From: UBA1858 sp965658595
Lineage (GTDB): Bacteria > Pseudomonadota > Gammaproteobacteria > UBA4575
Reading direction: 5' to 3'
Length of the DNA: 21,340 nt
NCBI GenBank assembly: GCA_965658595.1
Contig: CBFHSW010000084.1
Span: forward strand, 1-21,340
Part shown: piece after piece, positions 1 through 8,523 of the stretch
Numbering within the stretch: the stretch's first letter is position 1
Layout: each line of letters starts with the position of its first letter
Notes under the pieces: model-generated
The model's input: the letters and a program-made list of their open reading frames with translations, nothing else
Told to the model about the DNA's origin: nothing
Database searches by the model: none
Program-made: the position numbers and the translations under genes

Positions 1-153
1 ATTCGAGGTCAATTAGCTTATCTAATACTAAACCAGCCGGGAGTACCGATCAGCATCATTAATGAACAAATAATTTATGGCTATGATGGCAAAGTCTTGA
101 CGGATGCGCTGGTGGATGCGGGATACACCATCGCACTCAAGTGGGACAACTAG
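1..153 (+). CDS. 3' end of a small thioredoxin/glutaredoxin-fold-like protein (partial)
   Basis: The window opens inside a reading frame that ends at a TAG stop (151-153), leaving 50 C-terminal residues. The stretch GVPISIINEQIIYGYDGKVL resembles the last part of glutaredoxin or thioredoxin folds: a Gly-Val-Pro turn (the cis-proline position), a beta strand, an 'xGYD' turn and a final helix (LTDALVDAGY). The N-terminal part, where a CXXC would be, lies outside the window. Family assignment therefore rests on a short pattern and is tentative. A hairpin with a T-run follows about 95 bases downstream. Confidence 0.45.
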   Translation: MRGQLAYLILNQPGVPISIINEQIIYGYDGKVLTDALVDAGYTIALKWDN

Positions 154-248
154 AAGCTCTCAGACATAATCGTTAAACTTTATGACAGCGTTAAAATGTT
201 AGAGATATTTTTAGTTTATGTGCTTCCTTGTGCTATTTTTCTGATCGC

Positions 249-277
249 AAGCTTCTGATTGTCAGACAAGCTTTTTT
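249..277 (+). terminator. Rho-independent terminator-like hairpin after the first gene
   Basis: AAGCTTCTGA (249-258) pairs with TCAG-AC-AAGCTT (262-273), with a two-base bulge and a three-base loop, and runs straight into TTTTTT (272-277). This is a plausible intrinsic terminator for the rightward partial gene. It sits between that gene and the 3' end of thiC, which converge here. Confidence 0.55.
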
Positions 278-329
278 AGCAACTTACAGGAACACTCAAA
301 CTACCGCCTAAAAATCAATCTCCCAGAAC

Positions 330-360
330 CTTAGCAGATACACAGAGTAGCCCTGCTAAG
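330..360 (-). terminator. Hairpin downstream of thiC
   Basis: CTTAGCAG and CTGCTAAG form a perfect 8-bp inverted repeat with a 15-base loop, 28 bases past the thiC stop. On the minus strand a short T-run (GATTTTTA) follows only some 15 bases after the stem, so it is not a textbook intrinsic terminator. It could be a 3'-end stabilising or terminating structure for thiC. Confidence 0.35.
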
Positions 361-387
361 CCATTGTTCTAACATGATATTTTCCTA

Positions 388-2280
388 CTAGACACTTTTG
401 TAAATTTCAGCACCTTCATCTTTGAACTGAGACGATTTCTCCTGCATCCCTGATTCAATCGCCACTTTAATATCACCGATGCCTTTAGACTTTGCATACT
501 CGCGAACATCTTGAGTAATCTTCATAGAACAGAATTGTGGCCCACACATCGAGCAAAAATGCGCTACCTTAGAAGACTCTTTAGGTAAGGTCTGATCATG
601 AAACTCTCTGGCTCTCTCAGGATCCAAACTAAGATTAAATTGATCTTCCCAACGAAACTCAAAACGCGCCTTTGATAGAGCATTATCTCTGAGCTGAGCA
701 CCAGGATGACCCTTGGCAAGATCAGCCGCATGGGCTGCAATCTTGTAAGTAATAATACCGTCACGCACATCCTCACGATCAGGCAAACCAAGATGTTCCT
801 TAGGTGTGACGTAACACAACATGGCAGTACCGTACCAACCAATTTGGGCGGCGCCTATGGCTGAGGTAATGTGATCATAGGCAGGTGCAATATCAGTAGT
901 GAGAGGACCTAAGGTGTAAAAAGGTGCTTCGTAACAATCCTTGAGCTCTTTTTCCATATTTTCTTTGATCATCTGCATAGGAACATGTCCTGGCCCTTCA
1001 ATCATCACCTGCACGTCATGCTGCCAAGCTTTTTGCGTGAGTTCACCTAAGGTCTCTAACTCTGAGAATTGGGCTTTATCATTGGCATCCGCTAAACACC
1101 CTGGACGCAATCCATCACCTAATGAAAACGCCACATCATAAGCCTTCATAATTTCACATATTTCATCAAAACGTGTGTAAAGAAAACTTTCCTCATGATG
1201 GGCAAGACACCATTTAGCCATAATAGAGCCACCACGCGAGACTATGCCGGTTAAACGCTCTGCGGTGAGTGGCACATAAGCCAACCTCACTCCCGCATGA
1301 ATTGTAAAGTAATCAACCCCCTGCTCAGCTTGCTCAATGAGAGTGTCTTTGAAGATCTCCCAGGTTAAATCTTCAGCTTTACCATTGACCTTTTCCAACG
1401 CTTGGTAGATCGGAACAGTACCCACTGGCACTGGACTGTTACGCATTATCCACTCACGTGTTTCGTGAATGTTTTTACCCGTACTTAAATCCATAATCGT
1501 GTCACCACCCCAACGCACTGACCACGCCATTTTTTCAACTTCTTCCACGACCGAAGATGTCACGGCTGAATTACCAATATTGGTATTCACTTTAACTAAG
1601 AAATTACGTCCAATAATCATTGGCTCTGATTCTGGATGGTTAATATTATTTGGAATAATGGCACGTCCTCGTGCGACTTCATCACGCACGAATTCAGGTG
1701 TAATCTGCTCTGGCAGCTCAGCACCAAAAGATTCACCAGCGTGTTGCTTAAGTAATTTTACATATTCAGGATCACGACGCAGCTCATCCAAGCGCAGTGA
1801 TTCACGTATGGCAATATATTCCATTTCAGGAGTAATAATGCCCTGACGCGCATAATGCATTTGGGTTACATTCTTACCCTCACGAGCTCTTAATGGTGGA
1901 TGCTGAGTACCGAATCTAATGGCTGCCGTATCAGGATCTTGCGCACGCGCTTGCCCATATTCTGAAGTCAATCCGTCTAGTGCTTCGGTATCTTCACGTT
2001 GCGCTATCCAAGCCGAGCGAATTCTGTCTATACCTTGGGATAGATCTACGTCTTTCTTTGGGTCGGTAAGAGGTCCAGAAGTATCGTATATAGGAATAGA
2101 GGGATTGATCTCCTCTTCACCACTAGTTGTGGTGTTGTCGCAAGACACTTCGCGCATGCCAACCTGTATATCGTCACGCGAACCTTGTATGAATATTTTT
2201 TTTGATCGCGGGAAAGGTCGTGATACTTCTTCACTTAGTTTTTTTGTTTCTTTTACAAGATCTACACTTATCGCACTCAT
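388..2280 (-). CDS. thiC: Phosphomethylpyrimidine synthase ThiC
   Basis: ThiC is a radical-SAM enzyme that turns aminoimidazole ribotide into hydroxymethylpyrimidine phosphate, the pyrimidine half of thiamine; it is cytosolic. The 630 residues match the usual bacterial length. The N-terminal ThiC-associated region is present (RPFPRSKKIFIQGSRDDI and a MHYARQGIITPEMEYIAIRE block), followed by the barrel with typical motifs (GDGLRPG, EGPGHVPM, YVTPKEHLGLP). The C-terminal iron-sulfur ligands are in CX2CX4C spacing (FCSMCGPQFC; Cys576, 579, 584). The start is ATG at 2280, with a weak AGGT as ribosome binding site. A promoter-like pair lies at 2333-2360. I see no TPP riboswitch upstream, although this is the classic place for one. 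The gene diverges from the rhodanese gene. Identity is certain; regulation is open. Confidence 0.97.
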   Translation of the reverse strand: MSAISVDLVKETKKLSEEVSRPFPRSKKIFIQGSRDDIQVGMREVSCDNTTTSGEEEINPSIPIYDTSGPLTDPKKDVDLSQGIDRIRSAWIAQREDTEALDGLTSEYGQARAQDPDTAAIRFGTQHPPLRAREGKNVTQMHYARQGIITPEMEYIAIRESLRLDELRRDPEYVKLLKQHAGESFGAELPEQITPEFVRDEVARGRAIIPNNINHPESEPMIIGRNFLVKVNTNIGNSAVTSSVVEEVEKMAWSVRWGGDTIMDLSTGKNIHETREWIMRNSPVPVGTVPIYQALEKVNGKAEDLTWEIFKDTLIEQAEQGVDYFTIHAGVRLAYVPLTAERLTGIVSRGGSIMAKWCLAHHEESFLYTRFDEICEIMKAYDVAFSLGDGLRPGCLADANDKAQFSELETLGELTQKAWQHDVQVMIEGPGHVPMQMIKENMEKELKDCYEAPFYTLGPLTTDIAPAYDHITSAIGAAQIGWYGTAMLCYVTPKEHLGLPDREDVRDGIITYKIAAHAADLAKGHPGAQLRDNALSKARFEFRWEDQFNLSLDPERAREFHDQTLPKESSKVAHFCSMCGPQFCSMKITQDVREYAKSKGIGDIKVAIESGMQEKSSQFKDEGAEIYKSV

Positions 2281-2332
2281 GCCTGTACCTGAAGGTTATG
2301 GACGTCGTTAATAACGTCCGGATTAGCTAAAT

Positions 2333-2360
2333 TTTATACACCAAGAATAACACTTGTCAT
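2333..2360 (-). promoter_or_regulatory. Candidate thiC promoter
   Basis: Read on the minus strand, ATGACA (5 of 6 to TTGACA) is followed after 16 bases by TATAAA (5 of 6 to TATAAT). Transcription from here would give a leader of about 45 bases, too short for a TPP riboswitch. That leader contains an inverted repeat GGACGT/ACGTCC (2300-2319). Confidence 0.4.
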
Positions 2361-2399
2361 AGCGTGTTTGTAACTGCCCTAATAGTCGTCAAGGTAAAC

Positions 2400-2459
2400 A
2401 TGCATGCATCCGCTATACTGTACAAGAACTCTTGTTTTCAAAACAACCAATATGGTTGT
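2400..2459. repeat. Cluster of overlapping dyads in the thiC/rhodanese divergent region
   Basis: The 357 bases between the thiC start and the rhodanese start hold no gene that I can support. They do hold a run of short dyads: ATGCATGCAT (2400-2409), ACAAG-aact-CTTGT (2422-2435), TTGTTTT-c-AAAACAA (2432-2446) and ACAACCA-ata-TGGTTGT (2443-2459). The last three overlap, so they could act as adjacent operators, or in RNA as mutually exclusive hairpins. No known operator consensus is matched. Confidence 0.45.
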
Positions 2460-2565
2460 ATGGTGTGTATGATGTGAGTGCTTATCAGACCATAAAGTGC
2501 TGATCAAAAGCACCCACTCAGAAACTGAACACCAACCAGATCAAAAATATAGCTTAAATATGAAA

Positions 2566-2594
2566 TTGAGGTGTTCTTTCAACCTCAATAAAAT
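2566..2594 (+). promoter_or_regulatory. Candidate promoter of the rhodanese gene, with a built-in inverted repeat
   Basis: TTGAGG (2566-2571) and TAAAAT (2589-2594) are separated by exactly 17 bases. The -35 box and the spacer also form an inverted repeat TTGAGGT-N9-ACCTCAA (2566-2588), which could be a repressor site. A start near 2600 fits the TTG codon chosen at 2638 and speaks against the longer upstream reading frame. Confidence 0.45.
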
Positions 2595-2637
2595 ACTCAC
2601 TATTTGCATTAAAGAAATACTTATAAAGGATAGTCCA

Positions 2638-2964
2638 TTGAGTTTCCGAGAAATGTCTGCCGCGGTGTTATATGAATACCTGCAAAACCTGACTATTAAA
2701 CCATTATTAATTGATGTCAGAGAACCATGGGAATACCAAACTTGCCATATTAAAGATTCTGTACTGATACCCATGCGCCAAATTCCAACAGTATTAAACG
2801 AACTAGATCCAGATAGAGAGACAGTATTGATTTGTCACCACGGAATCCGCAGTCGCTCCGTCTCCACATTCTTAACTAATAATGATTTCACTCAAATCAT
2901 CAATTTATCTGGAGGCATAGACGAATGGGCTAAAACTGTAGATGACTCCATGCCAGTGTATTGA
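2638..2964 (+). CDS. Single-domain rhodanese-like sulfurtransferase (GlpE-sized)
   Basis: A cytosolic single-domain rhodanese moves sulfane sulfur through a persulfide on its catalytic cysteine. The active-site loop CHHGIRS fits CxxGxR, with Cys66 as the catalytic residue. The preceding LLIDVREPWEY block and the later NLSGGIDEWA block are also typical. I place the start at TTG 2638, preceded by AAAGGA seven bases upstream; this gives 108 residues, the normal GlpE size. An open frame continues upstream to 2497, but those 47 residues are low-complexity, cover the likely promoter and look non-coding. An ATG at 2653 is the other choice. The gene lies about 100 bases upstream of tolC on the same strand. 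The physiological sulfur acceptor cannot be told from sequence. Confidence 0.85.
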   Translation: MSFREMSAAVLYEYLQNLTIKPLLIDVREPWEYQTCHIKDSVLIPMRQIPTVLNELDPDRETVLICHHGIRSRSVSTFLTNNDFTQIINLSGGIDEWAKTVDDSMPVY

Positions 2965-2968
2965 TTTA

Positions 2969-2997
2969 TTGGCGCATTGGTTTATTTTGGTCATAAT
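2969..2997 (+). promoter_or_regulatory. Candidate tolC promoter
   Basis: TTGGCG (2969-2974), a 17-base spacer and CATAAT (2992-2997) form a reasonable sigma-70 promoter in the gap after the rhodanese stop. It covers the upstream TTG at 2977, which supports the tolC start at ATG 3064. Confidence 0.4.
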
Positions 2998-3063
2998 AGC
3001 CAATACGGTAGCAGCTTCACTTTAACAATTACCCAGCCATCACCAGTCACTACAAAGAGTACT

Positions 3064-4389
3064 ATGATTAAAATCTTTAGCATTGCCATCATTACGCTGA
3101 GTATTTGCGTGCTAGTCCCGTCCAGCAGCATTGCTAATGGATTAACCGACGTATATCTGATTGCTAAGAATCAGGATCCTATTATCAGAGAGGCAGATGC
3201 AAATTATCAGGCATCTGCAATGGCTCATCCTTTAGCACGCGCCTCTCTGCTACCACAGATTAACTTTACGGCAGAAACTTCAGAGAACCGTCTAGATACT
3301 AAAGGCGCTACTTTTGGGGTGCCGGGGCGTAAGGTCAATTTCAATTCTAACGGCTATCGTCTATCGCTCGTACAGTCACTTTATAATCGCAACTTCATTA
3401 TCCAACTGCGACAATCAAAAAACACTGTCGCACGGGCACAGATTGAACTCGACTTATCACAACAAAATCTCATCCTTCGCACTGCTGAAGCCTATTTTGA
3501 AGTACTAGCCGCACGCGATAATTTACGTTTTATCGGAGCAGAAAAAGGGGCGATCGAACAGCAACGCGATCAAGCAGTCAATCGTTTTGAAGTGGGCTTA
3601 TCAGCCATCACTGATGTGAAGGACGCTCAATCAAGCTATGACTTAGCAGTGGCTAAAGAAATTGAAGCGCGCAACAATTTAGAACTTAGCCTGGATAACC
3701 TCACCATGATCACAGGATCTCGCATAGTGGAACTATCACAGCTAGCACAAGAGATGATGCCATTAGATCCACAACCAAATGATATGCAGAGCTGGATAGA
3801 TAGTGCTCTCAATCAGAATCTTAGGCTTCTCATTAATGAATACGATACCACTATCGCACATCAGCAAATTGAGTTAAGTCGCTCTGGTTACCACCCAACA
3901 TTAGACATTGTGGCAAGTCACAATGACAGTGAAAGCGGCGGTCTGTCAGGCAAGCGAAAAACAGAGGAGTCAAGAGTGGGACTGGAGTTAAACATCCCTC
4001 TTTTTGTTGGTGGGCGTAATTATTATCAAACCAAAGAAAGTCGTTATCGCTACGAAGCGGCGTTACAGGCACATGAGCAAATTAGACGTGAAGTTAAGCG
4101 CGATACAGCACAGGCCTTCCATAATGTGATCGCTAGCGTGAGCCGAGTAAATGCTCTTGCAAAAGCACTTGAATCAGCACATGTCTCAGCCGAGGCTAAT
4201 AATGTTGGCTTTGAAGTGGGCACCCGAACCTCAGTGGATGTTTTGATTGCCCTGCAAGCAGTGTATGAAGCCCAGAGTAATTTTGCACGTTCACGCTATG
4301 ATTATTTACTCAATACACTTAAGCTTCGGCTCGCCACAGGCACTCTTAATGTTGACGACCTCGCCAATATTGATCAGTGGCTGCAATAG
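3064..4389 (+). CDS. tolC: TolC-family outer-membrane channel protein
   Basis: This is an outer-membrane factor that forms the trimeric exit duct for type I secretion and multidrug efflux pumps. From ATG 3064 the protein has 441 residues and begins with a clear signal peptide (MIKIFSIAIITLSICVLV, then SSSIA before the mature NGLTDVYLIAKNQDP). The mature start 'L..vY..A..nDP' is the family hallmark. Two repeated halves rich in long helices follow, with the conserved AEAYFEVLAARDNL and later VDVLIALQAVYEAQSNFARSR segments. The frame is open back to a TTG at 2977, but those 29 residues precede the signal peptide and overlap a promoter-like site; AAAGAG before ATG 3064 serves as ribosome binding site. 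No pump genes are adjacent, as is usual for a shared TolC. Confidence 0.93.
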   Translation: MIKIFSIAIITLSICVLVPSSSIANGLTDVYLIAKNQDPIIREADANYQASAMAHPLARASLLPQINFTAETSENRLDTKGATFGVPGRKVNFNSNGYRLSLVQSLYNRNFIIQLRQSKNTVARAQIELDLSQQNLILRTAEAYFEVLAARDNLRFIGAEKGAIEQQRDQAVNRFEVGLSAITDVKDAQSSYDLAVAKEIEARNNLELSLDNLTMITGSRIVELSQLAQEMMPLDPQPNDMQSWIDSALNQNLRLLINEYDTTIAHQQIELSRSGYHPTLDIVASHNDSESGGLSGKRKTEESRVGLELNIPLFVGGRNYYQTKESRYRYEAALQAHEQIRREVKRDTAQAFHNVIASVSRVNALAKALESAHVSAEANNVGFEVGTRTSVDVLIALQAVYEAQSNFARSRYDYLLNTLKLRLATGTLNVDDLANIDQWLQ

Positions 4390-4460
4390 AATTACGCACC
4401 CTTTGCAAATTAGTCTTTAATCATAAAGAGTGAAGATAAAGCATCTATCGCTTTTCTGTG

Positions 4461-4484
4461 ACAGTATCATGATTGCGATACTGT
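4461..4484. terminator. Inverted repeat between convergent tolC and ilvE
   Basis: ACAGTATC (4461-4468) and GATACTGT (4477-4484) are a perfect 8-bp inverted repeat with an 8-base loop, in the 189-base gap where tolC and ilvE converge. Only a weak T-rich tail (GAATTT) follows on the plus strand. A shared, possibly bidirectional terminator is likely from position; the sequence alone is suggestive. Confidence 0.4.
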
Positions 4485-4578
4485 GAATTTATGAATTCTT
4501 AACAGCTAGACCAGCCAACTCTGTGTGAGTGGCCAGCCTAATTTATTGATTATATCGACCTACTTAATGAAATCTCAG

Positions 4579-5505
4579 CTACTCGTTAGCCTCGCTCAAC
4601 CAGTCTTTATATTCATCGATCTCGCCGTGTACTATCTTGAAGTAAGTGGACTGTAACTGTTCAGTAATAGGTCCACGTGCACCATTGCCGATAGGCCGCT
4701 TATCTAACTCATTGATCGGTGTGACTTCTGCAGCTGTGCCTGTGAAGAATGCTTCATCTGCGATGTACACTTCATCACGTGAAATTTGTTTTTCAACCAC
4801 TGGAATCTGCATTTGATTGGCAATGGTGATGACTGTTTTACGCGTGATCCCATCCAAGGCTGAACTCAGTTCTGGTGTGTATAAAATGCCATCCCTGACA
4901 ATGAACACATTTTCACCACTACCCTCAGCCACAAATCCCTGAGGGTCCAGCATCAATGCTTCGTCATAGCCATCTTGTGCAGCATCTTGTAAAGCCAACA
5001 TAGAGTTCACATAGTGACCATTCACTTTAGCCTTACACATAGTTGCATTAACGTGATGGCGCGTAAACGATGAGGTTTTTACACGAATTCCCTGCTCTAA
5101 TTTATCTTTGCCCATGTATGCGCCCCACTCCCATGCCGCAACGATACAGTGAACCTGTAACGCCTCTGCCCGCAGACCCATGCCTTCAGAGCCATAAAAA
5201 CACATCGGACGAATATAGCCATAGGCCATATCGTTTGCTTTCACAACTTCAATCTGGGCTTGATTAAGTTCCTCCAAACTATAGGGTACTTTCATACCAA
5301 TAATTTTGGCTGAATTTAGTAATCTTTGCGTATGATCCTGCAAGCGGAATATGGCAGTACCCATAGTTCCGTCATAAGCACGTACTCCTTCGAACACACC
5401 TGCCCCATAGTGTAATGTGTGAGTGAGTACATGAGTTTCAGCCTCTCGCCAATCCACCATCTCACCATCACGCCAAATTTTTCCATCTCTGTCCGACATA
5501 GACAT
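4579..5505 (-). CDS. ilvE: Branched-chain amino acid aminotransferase (PLP fold type IV)
   Basis: IlvE carries out the last step of leucine, isoleucine and valine synthesis, moving the amino group of glutamate to the branched-chain keto acids, with pyridoxal phosphate as cofactor. The 308 residues match the E. coli enzyme in length. The N-terminal IWRDGEMVDWREA and HYGAGVFEGVRAY blocks are typical. The PLP lysine is Lys160, in KVNGHYVNS, which aligns with E. coli KAGGNYLSS. The PLP-phosphate region EGSGENVF and the TRKTVI block follow. The ATG at 5505 has AGGAG seven bases upstream. Only 18 bases separate it from glnE, so the two are probably co-transcribed. With ilvD near the right end, two branched-chain steps are in the window but not linked. 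Confidence 0.96.
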   Translation of the reverse strand: MSMSDRDGKIWRDGEMVDWREAETHVLTHTLHYGAGVFEGVRAYDGTMGTAIFRLQDHTQRLLNSAKIIGMKVPYSLEELNQAQIEVVKANDMAYGYIRPMCFYGSEGMGLRAEALQVHCIVAAWEWGAYMGKDKLEQGIRVKTSSFTRHHVNATMCKAKVNGHYVNSMLALQDAAQDGYDEALMLDPQGFVAEGSGENVFIVRDGILYTPELSSALDGITRKTVITIANQMQIPVVEKQISRDEVYIADEAFFTGTAAEVTPINELDKRPIGNGARGPITEQLQSTYFKIVHGEIDEYKDWLSEANE

Positions 5506-5523
5506 ATGCTTACTCCTAATCCT

Positions 5524-8337
5524 TTAACTGCCAATAATTTTCTGCCAGTATTTTCCAATGATTTCTCTTTCCGGGATATATTCTTCACTAGATACTTCAG
5601 CTTCAACAGCATGCAACGCCTGTGCATGCATAGTTTGTCTATACTGGCGGTAAATATCACTTAATTCCTGCGCCTCAGAAACAGCAATGATAGCAAGATC
5701 ACTCAAGCATTTTAGTAACTGTATATTATCAGAATAATCACACAAGCTCGGATGCTGATGAGCATGTGCTAACACCATACATTGCACCATAAATTCTATG
5801 TCGGTGATACCTCCACGGTCGTTTTTGAGATGAAATATCTCTTGATTACGCGAAGATTTCTGAATCAACATTTTCACTCTCATATCAGCCACCTGCTTTT
5901 TAAGTTCAGCTAGGTCACGCTTTTGAGTGAGTATATTTTTTCGCATATGATTGAATTGCTGCATTAAATCATCATCCCCAACAATACAGCGTGCCCGCAC
6001 CAATGCTTGCAACTCCCAAGCCCAAGCCCGCTGTTCATAATAAATCTGCATTTGCTGAATGGATGACACCATTGCTCCAGCTGCACCATCTGGACGCAAT
6101 CGCGCGTCTACTTCATATAATCTTCCGCTGACTGTTTGTAGACTCAGCATTTGATTCAATCGCTGTATTAATAATGTATTCCGCGTCGTCGCATTACACT
6201 CTTGTATTCTGTTATTTTCATCGGATGGAGGATTTTTACATATGAAGACTAAATCCAAATCCGAGCCATAACTCATCTCCAAGCCTCCTAACTTTCCAAA
6301 TGCCACTACTCCCATACGATCCGCAGATTCTCGATCAAAGTTTTCACCTAAGTATCTCAAACAACCTTTCACAATGGTTTCTGCCATCCAACTCAATTCA
6401 TCGCTGACACTCATTAAAGAGAGGTTACCCTCAATATCTGCACAGGCTACTTGCAACTCATGGGTATGTTTATAGTATCTGACCCTTTCCATAATCTGCT
6501 CATAATCCAAGTCTGTATGATTCAAGACTTCTCGCTCAAAATGGTGTTCTAGTGCGTTTTGATCTTCGAGGTTTTGCTCATTCAAAGGACGCATTAACTC
6601 ATCCATCAACAGTGGATAGGTACTAAGATGATTTGTCACCCAAGGACTGGCTGCACATACCATGATAAGTTGAGATAAACACTTTTGATTTTCTGACAAC
6701 ATCACCAAATAAACGGAACGGCGCAAAATGCTTTGAATGAGCATGAATATGCGCGTCAGGCATTCTTGAGTCAGATTGGCATCATTTAACTTATGCAAAA
6801 AAATTGGCATAAATGTATTTAAGCGCGTGCGCCCCAGAGTATCTTGATTGCGATAAGCAGCACTGCCAATCAGTTTCATGATGTGACTTTGCATGGTGTG
6901 AGCGGAACTAAATCCCATATCAACGAGAAGATTCAGGCCATCCTCTTGATCTATTTGTTGAAATTTACTCCATATCAACTGATATGCATTCTGCATCTCA
7001 GCACTTTCATCTTCGCTACGAATTTGCATCAACATTTGATGTACATTCTCACGCTGACGTGTGAGTTCATCCAGACAAGCATCGTAGGTTTCAAAGCCCA
7101 TGGAATTTGCAAGCATGCACTGCTTATGTGGCTCTGTGGGTAATTGGTGAGTCTGCTCATCATTCATCATCTGCAAGCGATTCTCACAACGCCGCAAAAA
7201 CTTATAGGCAGATAATAGTCGCCGCATATCATGTGACTCAATCAAGCCCATATCTACGATGGATTGACTGGCTGCAAATAAACTCTGAGTTTGCAAATTC
7301 AGCATGCGTCCACCATAAGCTAGCTGAAAAAACTGGATGACAAACTCAACCTCTCGGATTCCGCCCTGACCTAATTTAATATTATCCTGAGTTCTATTAC
7401 GTTTAACTTGCTCTGCAATCAGATCTTTCATTTCTCGCAGGGTATTGAGCACACCAAAGTCTATATATTTGCGATATACAAAACTACTCACAATAGAATC
7501 AAAGGCTATTTGATCTTGCTTGCTACCCGTTACACATCGTGCTTTTAAGAAAGCATAGCGCTCCCACTCACGACCATGTGTATATAAATATTCCTCCAAA
7601 CTATCAAGATGGATAACGAGTGGGCCTGAGTCACCAAATGGACGCAGTCGACAATCAACCCTATAAACAAAACCATCGGCGGTAGTCGTAGCCACCAAAT
7701 CAATAAATTTTTGCGCCAAAAACATGAAAAATTCTTGATTGGTGATAGGCCGTTCAGAATCAGTTTGACCAGCCCCTGAATATATGAAGACTAAATCAAT
7801 GTCTGATGAAAAATTAAGCTCGCTGCCACCTAACTTGCCTAGCGCTAATACAATAAAATTGGCCATCTCACCCTGTTCCGTCAAGGGTTGTCCGTATTTA
7901 TGACTGAGCGATCGTTGACACCACTGCACCGCCTGTTGCACACATACATCGGCGACATTACTGAGTGCAATCAATAAAGTATTCACATCTTCATTGAGCA
8001 CTAAATCACGCCAACATATGATGAGTAATTGCTGATGACGGAAATATCTAATGACTCGTTTAAAGTCATCCTCATCTTCTACCTCTTGCATGGCATGAGA
8101 GAGAGTTGCATATAACTGTTGCTGAGACTGATCGGGAGTAATTGGCAGATTGATTAAGACAGAAAGGTATTCTGGATGGCGTTGGCATTGCTGCATAGCA
8201 TAATGACTGTAACGCCATAGGTCTTTAATAGTATTTTGATGTTTATCAAATTCCTCAGGCTGAGCATAGTCCTCCAAGAAACGCGCCCAAGCGATATCCA
8301 CACTATCTCCAGAATTAGTCGAATCATCTTCAATCAC
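5524..8337 (-). CDS. glnE: Bifunctional glutamine synthetase adenylyltransferase / adenylyl-removing enzyme
   Basis: GlnE adds AMP to, or removes it from, glutamine synthetase in response to PII protein and glutamine, and so sets the rate of ammonium assimilation. The 937 residues are close to the roughly 945 of E. coli. Both nucleotidyltransferase domains are intact: the N-terminal (AMP-removing) domain has GKLGGSELNFSSDIDLVF at 167-184, and the C-terminal (AMP-adding) domain has GKLGGLEMSYGSDLDLVF at 681-698. Both keep the paired aspartates (DxD). LRPFGDSGPL and LRPDGAAGAM follow each site, and two GGI.(E/D)(V/I)EF blocks (near 325 and the C terminus) are present. The start is GTG at 8337. 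It lies directly before ilvE, an arrangement also known in Pseudomonas. Confidence 0.96.
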   Translation of the reverse strand: MIEDDSTNSGDSVDIAWARFLEDYAQPEEFDKHQNTIKDLWRYSHYAMQQCQRHPEYLSVLINLPITPDQSQQQLYATLSHAMQEVEDEDDFKRVIRYFRHQQLLIICWRDLVLNEDVNTLLIALSNVADVCVQQAVQWCQRSLSHKYGQPLTEQGEMANFIVLALGKLGGSELNFSSDIDLVFIYSGAGQTDSERPITNQEFFMFLAQKFIDLVATTTADGFVYRVDCRLRPFGDSGPLVIHLDSLEEYLYTHGREWERYAFLKARCVTGSKQDQIAFDSIVSSFVYRKYIDFGVLNTLREMKDLIAEQVKRNRTQDNIKLGQGGIREVEFVIQFFQLAYGGRMLNLQTQSLFAASQSIVDMGLIESHDMRRLLSAYKFLRRCENRLQMMNDEQTHQLPTEPHKQCMLANSMGFETYDACLDELTRQRENVHQMLMQIRSEDESAEMQNAYQLIWSKFQQIDQEDGLNLLVDMGFSSAHTMQSHIMKLIGSAAYRNQDTLGRTRLNTFMPIFLHKLNDANLTQECLTRIFMLIQSILRRSVYLVMLSENQKCLSQLIMVCAASPWVTNHLSTYPLLMDELMRPLNEQNLEDQNALEHHFEREVLNHTDLDYEQIMERVRYYKHTHELQVACADIEGNLSLMSVSDELSWMAETIVKGCLRYLGENFDRESADRMGVVAFGKLGGLEMSYGSDLDLVFICKNPPSDENNRIQECNATTRNTLLIQRLNQMLSLQTVSGRLYEVDARLRPDGAAGAMVSSIQQMQIYYEQRAWAWELQALVRARCIVGDDDLMQQFNHMRKNILTQKRDLAELKKQVADMRVKMLIQKSSRNQEIFHLKNDRGGITDIEFMVQCMVLAHAHQHPSLCDYSDNIQLLKCLSDLAIIAVSEAQELSDIYRQYRQTMHAQALHAVEAEVSSEEYIPEREIIGKYWQKIIGS

Positions 8338-8447
8338 TGAAATCTCTTACCTTTTGTTAACTTCTTACAGTTAGCATTCTAGCAGTCCCTCCGCCGCCCA
8401 AGTGCCGGGTTAAATACCTATGATGCATATAACAAACTGGGATTATG

Positions 8448-8466
8448 AATGAGAATCAATCTCAAT
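8448..8466. promoter_or_regulatory. Fur box upstream of fbpA
   Basis: AATGAGAATCAATCTCAAT closely matches the common Fur site form AATGAGAATnATTCTCATT and reads as overlapping NATWAT-like hexamers. It lies 58 bases before the fbpA start, where Fur-Fe would block transcription. The long open frame of fbpA begins inside this box, which argues that the true start is further down. Fit to an iron uptake operon makes the call strong. Confidence 0.75.
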
Positions 8467-8523
8467 CGTGCTAACATGTCCATTAATTATAGACTCACAC
8501 CTTTAACTCAGAAGATTACCTCA

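Noticed and set aside
1469..1846. Plus-strand open frames of 125-130 residues opposite thiC (also 1919-2311)
   Set aside because: They are antisense shadows of the well-supported thiC coding sequence, with no ribosome binding sites or family features.
2977..3063. N-terminal extension of TolC from TTG 2977
   Set aside because: It precedes the signal peptide and overlaps the TTGGCG-N17-CATAAT promoter.
8449..8523. N-terminal extension of FbpA from ATG 8449
   Set aside because: It starts inside the Fur box and would put 25 residues before a clear signal peptide.
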